The notes: a model not told the origin generated them from the sequence alone. 64,000 bases of DNA from Anderseniella sp963700735 (GCA_963700735.1 CAVOYR010000002.1:1-64000), one strand, 5' to 3'; positions 17,714 to 28,462 are shown, counted from the stretch's first letter. Program-made: numbers and translations.

Positions 17714-17768
17714 ATCCTCGGGCTTGTCCCGAGGATCCATCATCGTGTCCCGGCCCCCGGGCCGGGAC
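17714..17768. repeat. two perfect palindromes of an intergenic mosaic repeat
   Basis: ATCCTCGGG (17714-17722) pairs with CCCGAGGAT (17728-17736), and GTCCCGGCCC (17747-17756) pairs perfectly with GGGCCGGGAC (17759-17768). Both sit in the ~550-bp gap between the isomerase gene and rpoD, immediately before the first copy of the 56-bp repeat. Confidence 0.6.
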
Positions 17769-17798
17769 GCCGGCATTATGCACACCAGATGTGGAAAA

Positions 17799-17854
17799 CT
17801 GGGTCCCGGCTCTGCGCAGCAGCATTGCATGCTGCAGCGCGTCCGGGATGACAG
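17799..17854. repeat. 56-bp palindromic repeat, copy 1
   Basis: This 56-bp unit starts CTGGGTCCCGG and ends CCGGGATGACAG. It folds on itself: TCCCGG pairs with CCGGGA at the base, and GCAGCAT pairs with ATGCTGC next to a 3-nt loop. A second copy lies at 18006-18061 with one difference in the loop region. It is typical of REP-like intergenic palindromes. Confidence 0.75.
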
Positions 17855-17964
17855 TTTTGGGGAGCAGCAGCCATTCATGCTGCAAGCCACGTTCGGGCTG
17901 ACATGCAAAGCCACAATCAACAAAACCAGGAGGCATGAGGAGCGTCAGCTCAGACAGGGAAACT

Positions 17965-17996
17965 AAAAAAGGCCGGACGCGCGATGCATCCGGCCT
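17965..17996 (-). terminator. rpoD: rho-independent terminator downstream of rpoD
   Basis: On the reverse strand GGCCGGA and TCCGGCC form a 7-bp perfect stem (17971-17977 with 17990-17996), followed by TTTTTT at 17970-17965. It lies about 72 bp past the rpoD stop, with the second 56-bp repeat in between. Confidence 0.8.
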
Positions 17997-18005
17997 ATAT
18001 GTATT

Positions 18006-18061
18006 CTGGGTCCCGGCTCTGCGCAGCAGCATTGGATGCTGCAGCGCGTCCGGGATGACAG
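18006..18061. repeat. 56-bp palindromic repeat, copy 2
   Basis: Identical to 17799-17854 except for one base in the loop region (ATTGGATG instead of ATTGCATG). It ends 6 bp from the rpoD stop, so it lies inside the rpoD 3' untranslated region ahead of the terminator. Confidence 0.75.
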
Positions 18062-18067
18062 TCCAGA

Positions 18068-20155
<2,088 letters not shown>

Positions 20156-20378
20156 TCGTTTTGCGCTCGCTCGTCTTGGGTACGCGCCAGACATGGGGCC
20201 ACTGGGCCGGTCTGGCAGGGCTGATTCCCTGATTCGGTATGGTTTCGGGCCGTCTGGTGCTTATCACCCCAACGCCGTTAACCGCGTCTTAATCATGTCT
20301 GTCCGGTGCCGTTTCGGTCATCGCAATACACCGGAAGCGGACGCCGCCGGGTCGTGAAACCCTGGTTTACATAGCTGT

Positions 20379-22340
20379 TCAGCCTGTAGGGTTGGACAAT
20401 CGTCCCGATGCCTCGCCATAGCCCTCAACGGTCGCTTCCGCGCCCGCCATCGACTGCAGCTGCTCCCTCACCACATTGAGAAGATTGAGATTCTCTTCGC
20501 TCGGATGTTCGGCAAGGCGCAGCTCGGCCCGTCTCAGTTCCTTCTCCAGCGTCACCAGTTTCCGGTTCATTGCCAGCAATTGCTTCACCCCGGTACCTGC
20601 ATCCTTGTCGGCTGCATCGGCGCGGGCGAACCAGCAATCGTGGTGCCGGGCCTGGGTCTCCAGATCATCGATGACTGCGCCCATCCCGGTCTGGATTAAG
20701 TGGTCGCGCAAGCCAGATGTTTCAAGGTCTTTCCCAGAGGCGCACGTATCTATGATTCGCCGGCGCAAAGAGTCAAGTTCGGCGACAGGAATATCGAGTG
20801 CGGCAATTTCTTCGAGTTTCGCCACCGCCAGGTTGGGGTGGTTGAGCAGCGTCAGCAGGATAAAGCCCAGCCGCCTGCGCGCGGCAGCCTCGCCGGATGG
20901 CCTCGCCGCCAGTGCCCGCAATTGCGGAGAGGCCGGCTGCGACAGTTCCCACGGCTGCTTCTGCTGCCACCGGCCACGCCCGCCGGACCCCGTACCACGT
21001 TGCTGGAAGGCGCCGCCGCGCCTGGCACCGCCACGTCCTGCAGGGCCGCCACCGTACGATCCGAACAGCGCGCGCACCCGGTTGCGCATGTCATCCTGGT
21101 AGTATTTGCGCACTGTCTGGTCGCCGATCTGGCCCACGACCGCCATCAGGTCCGCCTCGAACCGCGCCTTGCGCTCCGGCGTCGAGCGGTCGTTGCCAGC
21201 CAGCGCGCGCCGCCACACCATGTCGGCCATCGGCTCGGCCGCCTCTATCACCTGCCGCACCGCATCAGCCCCGCCGGACTTCAGCAGGTCATCCGGGTCC
21301 TGCCCGTCCGGCAGCAGCGCAAACCGCAGCGAATTGCCCGGCGACAATTGCTCCAGCGCAAGGTCAAGCGCACGCCACGCCGCCTTCAGCCCCGCCTCGT
21401 CACCGTCGAAGCACAGCACCGGTTCAGGCGTCATCTTCCACATCAGGCCAAGCTGGTCGTGCGTGAGTGCGGTGCCCAGCGGCGCCACCGCGTGGGCCAT
21501 GCCGGCGCGGGCGAAGGCGATCACGTCCATGTAGCCCTCGCAGGCAATCAGCGATCCTGCGTCATGGGCGGCCTTGCGCGCCTTGTCCATGTTGTAGAGC
21601 ACGGTGCCCTTGTGAAACAGCGGCGTGTCGGGCGAGTTGAGATACTTCGCCATGGCATCGGCAGCCATCGCCCTGCCGCCGAACGCGATCACCCGGCCGC
21701 GCGGGTCGCGGATCGGAAACATGATGCGGTCGCGGAACCGGTCATAGCTGGGCCGGCCGTCATCCGGCTTGATCACCAGCCCCGCCTCGATCATCTGCTC
21801 CGGGTCGATGTCCTTCGACTGCAGGAAGCCGCCCAGCGCGCGCCGGTCATCAGGTGCAAAGCCGATGCCGAAATCCTGCTGCACCTGCGCGCTCAGGCCC
21901 CGGCCCGTCAGGTAGCCGCGAGCCCGCGCCCCCGCTGCCGTATCCAGTTGGCGCACGAAGAAATCCTGCGCCATCTGCATCACGTCATAAAGGCTTGCCC
22001 GCAGCTTCTCCTTCGCCTCGGCCTCGGGAGACATTTTCGGCAGTTCGAGCCCCGCCTCCATCGCCAGCCGTTCGACAGCCTCGGGAAACGGCACGCCCTC
22101 CTTCTCGACAAGGTAGGTGAAAATATCGCCCGACTGCTTGCATCCAAAACAGTGGTAGCGGCCCTTGTTGTCCTCGCAGTGGAAGCTTGGTGACTTCTCG
22201 CTGTGGAACGGGCAGCACGCCCAGAAGTCGCCCCGACCGGCGTTGGTCTTGCGCTTGTCCCATTGCACGGTCCGCCCGATCACCGACGAGATCGACACGC
22301 GGGCGCGGATTTCATCCAGGAAAGAGGGTGGAAAGCGCAT
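20379..22340 (-). CDS. dnaG: DNA primase DnaG
   Basis: A ~653-residue primase that makes RNA primers at the replication fork. The N-terminal CHC2 zinc finger has its ligands in CPFHSEKSPSFHC and YHCFGCKQSGD. The TOPRIM core has EGYMDVIAFARAG and the metal-binding DGDEAG. A Gly/Arg-rich linker (about 440-470) precedes the C-terminal helicase-binding domain. The ATG at 22340 opens the conserved MRFPPSFLDEIRARVSI; the open frame extends 17 codons further upstream without conservation. The gene precedes rpoD, and a foreign-looking cassette separates it from yqeY. Confidence 0.96.
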   Translation of the reverse strand: MRFPPSFLDEIRARVSISSVIGRTVQWDKRKTNAGRGDFWACCPFHSEKSPSFHCEDNKGRYHCFGCKQSGDIFTYLVEKEGVPFPEAVERLAMEAGLELPKMSPEAEAKEKLRASLYDVMQMAQDFFVRQLDTAAGARARGYLTGRGLSAQVQQDFGIGFAPDDRRALGGFLQSKDIDPEQMIEAGLVIKPDDGRPSYDRFRDRIMFPIRDPRGRVIAFGGRAMAADAMAKYLNSPDTPLFHKGTVLYNMDKARKAAHDAGSLIACEGYMDVIAFARAGMAHAVAPLGTALTHDQLGLMWKMTPEPVLCFDGDEAGLKAAWRALDLALEQLSPGNSLRFALLPDGQDPDDLLKSGGADAVRQVIEAAEPMADMVWRRALAGNDRSTPERKARFEADLMAVVGQIGDQTVRKYYQDDMRNRVRALFGSYGGGPAGRGGARRGGAFQQRGTGSGGRGRWQQKQPWELSQPASPQLRALAARPSGEAAARRRLGFILLTLLNHPNLAVAKLEEIAALDIPVAELDSLRRRIIDTCASGKDLETSGLRDHLIQTGMGAVIDDLETQARHHDCWFARADAADKDAGTGVKQLLAMNRKLVTLEKELRRAELRLAEHPSEENLNLLNVVREQLQSMAGAEATVEGYGEASGRLSNPTG

Positions 22341-22508
22341 GGAACTTGGCGACCGTATGGGGTTGACCGGCCATCTTCGCAAGACAACCACCGGGGATCA
22401 AGGATTTGATCGGTATCCACGCCTAGCACATTTACCGGCTGGATGCGCCGTCTCGCTGCATGAACCCGGCCAGCCACGCAACCTGACGTTGACCTGGTCA
22501 CCTTGGCA

Positions 22509-23267
22509 TCAGGCTGTCAGCCTTTCTGCATCCTTCTCGACCGGTACAACAGGCCAACCACCCAGCATGTCGCAAAGCCGCTTTGGCCCCAGGGTAACCA
22601 GATGACGTGCGTCACTGGCGCTCAACCAGGTGACCCATTCAGCGAATGTTTCTGCCTTGCGCCGGTATTGCCAGTCGATGCTGCCCTGTTCCAGGTGAAC
22701 GAACCCCGCCCGTGCCGTAAGCCCCTTGATGGCAGAACCCGGCTCGACAAGTGCGAAGATGTGATCCGGCATCCATTTCACAAATGCCATCGCCATGGCC
22801 GCACGAGGCACCAGCGCGATAAGCGGGCTTCCCCTGTAACCATCAGGTCCACCCTTGATCCACATTTCGCCATTGTAGCAAACCCGCCCACACAGGCTGG
22901 CCGCGCTCGACAGCGAAACGGTTGACCGCGCGCAATCGACCTTGTTTCCCGGTGGTCTGTACCATTCCAGGTTCTCGTGAAGATGCGACGAAAGGGATTG
23001 CTCGCCGAGTTCGACAAGTACGAGCGCTTCCGTTGCAACCAGCTCACCGTTGGAATCGGCAACTGTCACCCAGAACGAATTGCCGGGTTGAACATGGCCG
23101 CAATCTTCATCGAACATCGGAGCCAGCATGCCTCGCAAGTTCTGCCGCGCAGTTTCGCGACGCAGCCTTTTGAAGTCAGTGCCAAACTCGATTTTGAGTC
23201 CTGCGTTCTCGATACAGGTTACACAATCACTTACAAACCGAGTTAGTGCCAGCCCGTCCATTGTCAT
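22509..23267 (-). CDS. unknown protein, possibly GNAT-like
   Basis: A 252-residue soluble protein that I do not recognise. Between about residues 130 and 200 the pattern YNGEMWI...YRGSPLIALVPRAAMAMAF...PDHIFALV...GLTARAGFVH resembles the arrangement of a GNAT acetyltransferase (central strand, pyrophosphate-loop-like turn, second helix), but no canonical RxxGxG/A motif is present. It starts 18 bp downstream of the winged-helix regulator gene, so the two are probably cotranscribed. It sits in a block that separates yqeY from dnaG. Confidence 0.6.
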   Translation of the reverse strand: MTMDGLALTRFVSDCVTCIENAGLKIEFGTDFKRLRRETARQNLRGMLAPMFDEDCGHVQPGNSFWVTVADSNGELVATEALVLVELGEQSLSSHLHENLEWYRPPGNKVDCARSTVSLSSAASLCGRVCYNGEMWIKGGPDGYRGSPLIALVPRAAMAMAFVKWMPDHIFALVEPGSAIKGLTARAGFVHLEQGSIDWQYRRKAETFAEWVTWLSASDARHLVTLGPKRLCDMLGGWPVVPVEKDAERLTA

Positions 23268-23285
23268 CGTGCAACCCTTCGTTTG

Positions 23286-24209
23286 CTATTTGTCCTCCAT
23301 CATCTCGAAACTTGCTGGCATAGGCTCGATGTCACCGTCGCTCAGGGATCCGAGATCGATCTTGTTGGTTCGGAACGTGCAGACACCCAGAGCCGGTGAG
23401 CCGTCCGGAAACCGGCACGGCAAGAGCAGCCGGTGATAATTGACCGCTTCCATTTTGCTCTCTGCGCCGCGCGATAGTCGAACTGCGGCCTGGTCGTAGC
23501 GGCAGTTGCCAGTATCCATCACCTGCCGGTAGGCCTGCATGACGAAATGATCCGACGGGTTGCTCACAGGATCATGATCGAGCAGCGCCCCGATGACACT
23601 CTTTGCCCAGACCGGGCCCAGCCAGGTCGCAAGAGCTGACTTCTCACCAACATGAACGCACAGCCAGTTGTCGAATTGCTCACGATAGACAAGCACGTCC
23701 TGCTTCACCCGGTTGAACGCAAGCGCTTCGATTTCACCGGATGAATTGGCCCATGCCTTGAACACCCGCTTCAGCAGGTCCGGGCCTGAATGCAGCATTT
23801 CAACCAACGGGTATTGTTGCGAAAGGTAATATCCTCCAACCCCATCGCGGTACTTGCAGGAGTCCAGCATCGGCCTGGCTTGCGTCATGCCACTCGCCCA
23901 TCGCGACGTCAGTGCCTGAATGCTGCTGACTGCACGATATTCTGACTGGCCTTCAGGGGTGAGGCGGTATGCACCCGTATCCTTTTCGAACAGGACCGTG
24001 TTGCGGATGGACTCCAGCAGGTTGATGTGCCTGCGCACCGTTTGGCGGGTAACGCCGAGAACCCGCACCGTCTCGGACAGGTTCAGCGTGCTCGCCAGAA
24101 TGATGAAGGAGTTGATCGCGTCGAACGTGGCCGATGGCAGTGCCAGAGCCTTCTGGTCCGGTCCGGCGGCTGAATGTACTGCTGAAACTTGATGTGACTC
24201 TCTGAACAT
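23286..24209 (-). CDS. winged-helix regulator with LysR-like N-terminus and PAS-like C-terminus
   Basis: A 307-residue putative transcription factor. Residues about 28-95 form a LysR-type helix-turn-helix (FIILASTLNLSETVRVLGVT, then RQTVRRHINLLE). The rest does not look like a LysR substrate-binding domain. Instead, residues about 160-290 contain paired blocks, including WLGPVWAKSVIGALLDHDPV and NYHRLLLPCRFPDG, reminiscent of the PAS domains found in alphaproteobacterial regulators. The downstream 252-residue gene is its likely partner. The 5' flank (24210-24700) has no strong promoter I can name. The ligand and targets are unknown. Confidence 0.65.
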   Translation of the reverse strand: MFRESHQVSAVHSAAGPDQKALALPSATFDAINSFIILASTLNLSETVRVLGVTRQTVRRHINLLESIRNTVLFEKDTGAYRLTPEGQSEYRAVSSIQALTSRWASGMTQARPMLDSCKYRDGVGGYYLSQQYPLVEMLHSGPDLLKRVFKAWANSSGEIEALAFNRVKQDVLVYREQFDNWLCVHVGEKSALATWLGPVWAKSVIGALLDHDPVSNPSDHFVMQAYRQVMDTGNCRYDQAAVRLSRGAESKMEAVNYHRLLLPCRFPDGSPALGVCTFRTNKIDLGSLSDGDIEPMPASFEMMEDK

Positions 24210-24314
24210 TCATCTGAACCTTGGAGTGAATGGGAACAATTTTGTTCCCTACATCGTCTATCAACAGTACGCAAGATTCACTGAAGTTACCATTGGAGCA
24301 GCAAGGATCATCAA

Positions 24315-24602
24315 TTGCAAGTAGAGTGCCACCCGTTAATCTCAACCGATGAAGATTTTGCAATCCAGGTGCTGGGGGGTACTAGGAAGATGAGCATTAG
24401 CGAGGCAGAGCGCGTGTCAGGAATAACAATCCGTTCTGGCTCCTGCCTCGCTAATGAACGTCAAATTATCAAGGCTTTACATGACAAAAACGCCCCAGCA
24501 CTGCTCGAAGGAGTCGTTGCCTTTCTGCGCGCTGAGGGCATGACGGCACCGCGCCATCTGGTGGAGCAGATTCCCACCATCTCCGATGTAGCGTCTGAAT
24601 AG
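24315..24602 (+). CDS. small protein of unknown function, divergent from the regulator
   Basis: A 95-residue frame starting at TTG 24315 with AAGGA 7 bases upstream; ATG 24390 (70 residues) is an alternative start with a weaker site. The product is mixed alpha/beta with no recognised motif. Its 5' half contains a perfect 14-bp inverted repeat (24395-24408 with 24443-24456), which is unusual inside a coding region and lowers confidence that it is a simple gene. It diverges from the winged-helix regulator gene. Confidence 0.4.
   Translation: MQVECHPLISTDEDFAIQVLGGTRKMSISEAERVSGITIRSGSCLANERQIIKALHDKNAPALLEGVVAFLRAEGMTAPRHLVEQIPTISDVASE
24395..24456. repeat. perfect 14-bp inverted repeat with 34-nt loop
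   Basis: CATTAGCGAGGCAG at 24395-24408 is the exact reverse complement of CTGCCTCGCTAATG at 24443-24456. Such a structure could form an RNA hairpin early in the transcript of the small gene, or serve as a recombination or protein-binding site. There is no T-run after it, so it is not a standard terminator. Confidence 0.75.
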
Positions 24603-24853
24603 CGGTCACCAAGACCACAAATTGCTGCTGCGAGCCCCGGAAGGGCCTGATGCACGAAGCGCCGGCTCACAAATTCGCAAGCGCTATCCGAAATTTGACA
24701 GTTGGTCATTTACAACCACTACCAGCCGGTTGATGCTACCGGTGGGTGCGCGAAATCAATGACTTCGCACACCTGCGACGGGCATGGCCGCGGGAAGGTT
24801 CAAGTCTTCTTACTCCCCCCAGTAAAACCTGGACGATTCTGCGGTCGTGCCTG

Positions 24854-25318
24854 TCAACCAAGCCGCGCCTTCACCATCGCTCCGGCGCGTGCCATATCCA
24901 TCTGGCCCGCATGGCGTTCCTTGAGAACGGCCATCACCCGCCCCATGTCCTTCAGCCCTGATGCATCAAGCTCCACGACCACAGCAGCAACGGCAGCCTC
25001 GGTCTCCGCAATTCCAAGCTGTTCCGGCAGGAACTCCTCGATAACGGTCACTTCAGCGCGCTCTGCGGCGGCAAGTTCAGGGCGCCCGCCCTTGTCGAAG
25101 CTTTCAGCAGACTCACGCCGCTGCTTGATCATGCGCACAAGAATTTCCTGCATCCCTGCCTCGGTCAGGCTTTCATCCTTGCCGGTACCGCGATTCTGGA
25201 TCTCGCGATCCTTGAAGGCAGCCGAAATCAGCCGCAGCGTGGACAGCCGCGCCTTGTCGCCACTGCGCATGGCGTCCTTCAACTGCGTATTCACCTGGTC
25301 GCGAAGAGAGTCTGTCAT
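24854..25318 (-). CDS. yqeY: GatB/YqeY domain protein
   Basis: A 154-residue cytoplasmic protein of the YqeY family. It is entirely helical in prediction, with the conserved N-terminal block LKDAMRSGDKARLSTLRLI and the C-terminal MGRVMAVLKERHAGQMDMARAG. The family shares a domain with the C-terminal tail of GatB, the amidotransferase that makes Gln-tRNA or Asn-tRNA, but free-standing YqeY has no proven enzymatic role. It diverges from carA with a 193-bp gap. In many relatives yqeY is close to dnaG; here ~2.4 kb of other genes lie between them. Confidence 0.9.
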   Translation of the reverse strand: MTDSLRDQVNTQLKDAMRSGDKARLSTLRLISAAFKDREIQNRGTGKDESLTEAGMQEILVRMIKQRRESAESFDKGGRPELAAAERAEVTVIEEFLPEQLGIAETEAAVAAVVVELDASGLKDMGRVMAVLKERHAGQMDMARAGAMVKARLG

Positions 25319-25511
25319 GGCTCAAAAGCCCTTTCATGCCGCCAATGGGGCGCAACACTGCACCGCTACATAGTGGGGTGGCCGGGTCCGTGCAAGCGCC
25401 GGTCCCATCCGGCGGCACTGCACTGGGCAAAACCTGGCCCAGGCCGCTTGACCTTGCAGGTGCGCATCACTAGGTTCCGCGAAATTCCTCCAGATACAGG
25501 TATGTGCGCCC

Positions 25512-26744
25512 ATGTCGCCCGCGAAAGCCAAAACCCGCCCGGCCGCTTCAGGTCAGGGCCGTTCCAGTACGCCTGCGCCCGGCTGGGACGTGCGCCCCAC
25601 GACCGCTCGCCTCGTGCTGGCAGACGGTACCGTCATCGAGGGCATGGGGCTGGGAGCCACCGGCACAGCCGTTGGCGAGGTGTGTTTCAACACCGCGATC
25701 ACCGGCTACCAGGAAATCCTCACCGACCCGTCCTACGCCGGCCAGATCATCACCTTCACCTTCCCGCACATTGGCAATGTCGGCACCAACGATGATGACA
25801 TAGAGACAACCAACCTCGCGTCCGCCTCGGGCGTGCGCGGCTGCGTGCTGAAGGCCGACATCACCAACCCCTCCAACTATCGCTCGGCCAAACACCTTGA
25901 CGGCTGGCTGAAAGCCCGCGGCATCATCGGCATCGCCGGCGTCGACACCCGCGCGCTCACCGCGCTGATCCGCGAAAAGGGCATGGCCAACGCCGTCATT
26001 GCCCACAACCCGCAGGCCAGCTTCAACACTGCCGCCCTGAAGGCCGGGGCCGCCGCCTGGCCGGGGCTTGAAGGCATGGACCTGGCGAAGGACGTCTCCA
26101 GCACCCAGCGCTATGACTGGGACGAGAAGATCTGGCAGTGGCCGGAAGGGTACACCACCCAGGACAACCCGCGCTTTCACGTGGTCGCCATCGACTACGG
26201 TGCCAAGCGCAATATCCTGCGCTGCCTCGCCGAGCAGGGCTGCAAGGTAACGGTGGTTCCCGCCGATACCCGCGCCGACGACATCCTGGCCATGAAGCCT
26301 GATGGCGTGTTCCTGTCCAATGGCCCCGGCGACCCTGCTGCAACCGGTGAATATGCCGTGCCGGAAATCCGCAAGCTGGTCGACAGCGGCAAGCCGGTGT
26401 TTGGCATCTGCCTCGGCCACCAGATGCTGGCGCTGGCGCTTGGCGGCAAGACCGTCAAGATGCACCAGGGCCATCACGGTGCCAACCACCCGGTCAAGGA
26501 CCACACCACCGGCAAGGTCGAGATCACGTCGATGAACCATGGCTTCGCCGTTGACCCGGACAGCCTGCCTGCCAACGTCGAGCAGACCCACGTGTCGCTG
26601 TTCGACGGCTCCAACTGCGGCATCCAGCTGAAGGGCAAGCCGGTGTTCTCGGTGCAGCACCACCCGGAAGCCTCGCCCGGCCCACAGGACTCACACTACC
26701 TGTTCGCCCGCTTCGCTGATTACATGGCCAAGGCAAAGGGCTGA
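25512..26744 (+). CDS. carA: carbamoyl-phosphate synthase small subunit CarA
   Basis: A 410-residue glutamine amidotransferase subunit. The N-terminal CPSase domain (LVLADGTVIEGMGLGATG, GEVCFNTAITGYQEILTDPS) is followed by a class I glutaminase domain with the catalytic Cys in FGICLGHQ and the His/Glu pair in QHHPEASPG. It hydrolyses glutamine and channels ammonia to CarB for carbamoyl phosphate, feeding arginine and pyrimidine synthesis. The first ~25 residues are a poorly conserved extension. An agmatinase-family gene follows after 5 bp. carB is not adjacent but starts about 8.4 kb downstream. Confidence 0.97.
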   Translation: MSPAKAKTRPAASGQGRSSTPAPGWDVRPTTARLVLADGTVIEGMGLGATGTAVGEVCFNTAITGYQEILTDPSYAGQIITFTFPHIGNVGTNDDDIETTNLASASGVRGCVLKADITNPSNYRSAKHLDGWLKARGIIGIAGVDTRALTALIREKGMANAVIAHNPQASFNTAALKAGAAAWPGLEGMDLAKDVSSTQRYDWDEKIWQWPEGYTTQDNPRFHVVAIDYGAKRNILRCLAEQGCKVTVVPADTRADDILAMKPDGVFLSNGPGDPAATGEYAVPEIRKLVDSGKPVFGICLGHQMLALALGGKTVKMHQGHHGANHPVKDHTTGKVEITSMNHGFAVDPDSLPANVEQTHVSLFDGSNCGIQLKGKPVFSVQHHPEASPGPQDSHYLFARFADYMAKAKG

Positions 26745-26749
26745 CACGC

Positions 26750-27691
26750 ATGAGCAAGAACCCCGCCATTGCAACCATGTTCGGCGCTGGCGAGGTCACC
26801 ACCTTCCACGGCATCCCGGCGTGTGATGCTGCCGAAAATGTCACCGCCAAGGCAGTCATCATCGGCGTGCCGTCAGCCACGCCCTATGCCAGTGTCGGTC
26901 CCTATTGCGCTGACGGCCCCGCCGCCATCCGCGCCGCCGCCGCGCCCTATGCCGCCAACCTCGCCCACGTCGATTTCGACTTCGGCGGCCCCCTGCTGCC
27001 CGGCGGCCCATCCGATGCCTGCGATCTCGGCGACTTGCCACACAGCGACGACAGCGCCGCAAACCGCGGCCTGATCCGCTCAACCGTCGCAACCGTTCTC
27101 GACAGGGGTGCCGTGCCCTTGCTCATCGGCGGCGATGACTCCATCCCCATCCCCATGCTGCAGGCATTCGAAGGCCGTGGCGAGTTTGTCATCGTCCAGA
27201 TTGATGCCCACATCGACTGGCGCGACGAGGTCATGGGCCAGAACCTGGGTCTGTCGTCCACCATGCGGCGCGCATCGGAAATGCCGCACATCAAGTCGAT
27301 CATCCAGGTGGGCGCGCGCACCATAGGCTCTGCCCGCCCGCAGGACCTCGCCGACGCCAGGGCATGGGGTGCGAAATTCTTCACCGGCCGCGACGTCGCC
27401 CGCGACGGCATCCAGCCGGCACTCGACGCGGTTCCCGCCGGCAGCAACGTCATCATCTGCTTCGACTGTGATGGTCTCGACCCGGCCATCATGCCCGGTG
27501 TCATTGGCCGCGCACCCGGCGGCCTTGGCTACTGGCAGGCGATCGAGTTGATGTCCGGCATCGCCGCCAAGGCCCGTATCGCAGGGTTTGACCTCGCCGA
27601 GTTCATGCCGGCTCAGGACGTGGATGGCATCGGCGCACTCACCGCCTCGCGCATGGTCACCACCGCGCTTGGGCTGGTGTGCCGGCAATAG
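26750..27691 (+). CDS. agmatinase/ureohydrolase family protein
   Basis: A 313-residue arginase-fold hydrolase. Two of the three manganese motifs are canonical: DAHIDWRDE and CFDCDGLDPAIMPG. The first reads GGDDSIP where most ureohydrolases have GGDHS, so a metal-binding His is replaced by Asp. The enzyme would hydrolyse a guanidino compound to release urea, but the altered metal site means the substrate should not be assumed to be agmatine. It lies 5 bp after carA on the same strand and is probably cotranscribed, linking it to arginine and nitrogen metabolism. Confidence 0.85.
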   Translation: MSKNPAIATMFGAGEVTTFHGIPACDAAENVTAKAVIIGVPSATPYASVGPYCADGPAAIRAAAAPYAANLAHVDFDFGGPLLPGGPSDACDLGDLPHSDDSAANRGLIRSTVATVLDRGAVPLLIGGDDSIPIPMLQAFEGRGEFVIVQIDAHIDWRDEVMGQNLGLSSTMRRASEMPHIKSIIQVGARTIGSARPQDLADARAWGAKFFTGRDVARDGIQPALDAVPAGSNVIICFDCDGLDPAIMPGVIGRAPGGLGYWQAIELMSGIAAKARIAGFDLAEFMPAQDVDGIGALTASRMVTTALGLVCRQ

Positions 27692-27703
27692 CTGCCGCTC
27701 ACA

Positions 27704-28462
27704 CTAGTTGGCGAAATTGATCGGCTTGCCGCCAGCGTAGTATTCGCCACCGCGCTGCTCGAAGCTGCGGCAGCCGGCACCGCGTCCGGGAAAATCGCCG
27801 GACGGGTCGAACCGGTCACACATGCGGCCCTTCTCGGTCCACCAGAACCCGTTGCCGCTGCCGCCCGAGGCGTTCCAGCTCAGCCTGCCGTCATCGGCCA
27901 GGGTGATGCGGGCGTCCTTGCCGTCAACCCGTGCCAGCACCGTCCTGCCGGACAGGACCGACTTGATCTCTTCCTTGTCGAGGTTGCCGCGATAGGGCGC
28001 ATTGCTGTCGGCACCTGCCGTCGGCAAGCCTGCCTCCACCGGTTTCTTCTCTTCCGGCTTGGCACGCGGTGCCGGAACTGCGGCGGTCTTCTTCTTGTCC
28101 GCAGGCTCGCCGGCAGGTTCGTCGTCAGCTTTCGCAGCGTTCTTGGTCTTCGCAGCCTTCTCGGCCTTGGCAGCCTTTTCTTCGGCAGCCTTCGCATCGG
28201 CCTTTGCTGCCTTGCTGCCGGGCTTCGGACGCGGTATCGGCACATCGCCCTGTGACCCTGTCGACGCCGATTTCTTTGCGCCCTTGGCAGGCTGCCCAGC
28301 CGTACCGCGCGCTTCATCGACGGACTTGGCGCGAGACCAGTTGCCGGCGGACGGCACCTGTACCTCATCGCCTGCCCTGCCTTGAGCCAGCGCGTCCGGC
28401 ATACTGGCAGTTGCCAGCACCATGGCTGCCGCGAAGAGGGCTCCAACTGTAGCGCGCATCAT
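27704..28462 (-). CDS. exported protein with Lys/Ala-rich linker, unknown function
   Basis: A ~252-residue protein with a signal peptide (MMRATVGALFAAAMVLATASM, cut here, cleavage near ALAQG). A long low-complexity Ala/Lys/Pro linker (about 45-150) leads to a compact C-terminal domain with four blocks: LSGRTVLARVDGKDARITL, WNASGGSGNGFWWTEKGRMC, CDRFDPSGDFPGRGAGC and EYYAGGKPINF. The two Cys could form a disulphide. The C-terminal domain resembles periplasmic domains seen as conserved hypotheticals in Hyphomicrobiales; I know no function. The start is set by the signal peptide, and GGGGA lies about 6 bases upstream. Confidence 0.75.
   Translation of the reverse strand: MMRATVGALFAAAMVLATASMPDALAQGRAGDEVQVPSAGNWSRAKSVDEARGTAGQPAKGAKKSASTGSQGDVPIPRPKPGSKAAKADAKAAEEKAAKAEKAAKTKNAAKADDEPAGEPADKKKTAAVPAPRAKPEEKKPVEAGLPTAGADSNAPYRGNLDKEEIKSVLSGRTVLARVDGKDARITLADDGRLSWNASGGSGNGFWWTEKGRMCDRFDPSGDFPGRGAGCRSFEQRGGEYYAGGKPINFAN

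Noticed and set aside
20700..22193. 497-codon open frame on the forward strand
   Set aside because: Antisense shadow of dnaG, with no recognisable domains and typical shadow composition rich in Arg, His and Ala.
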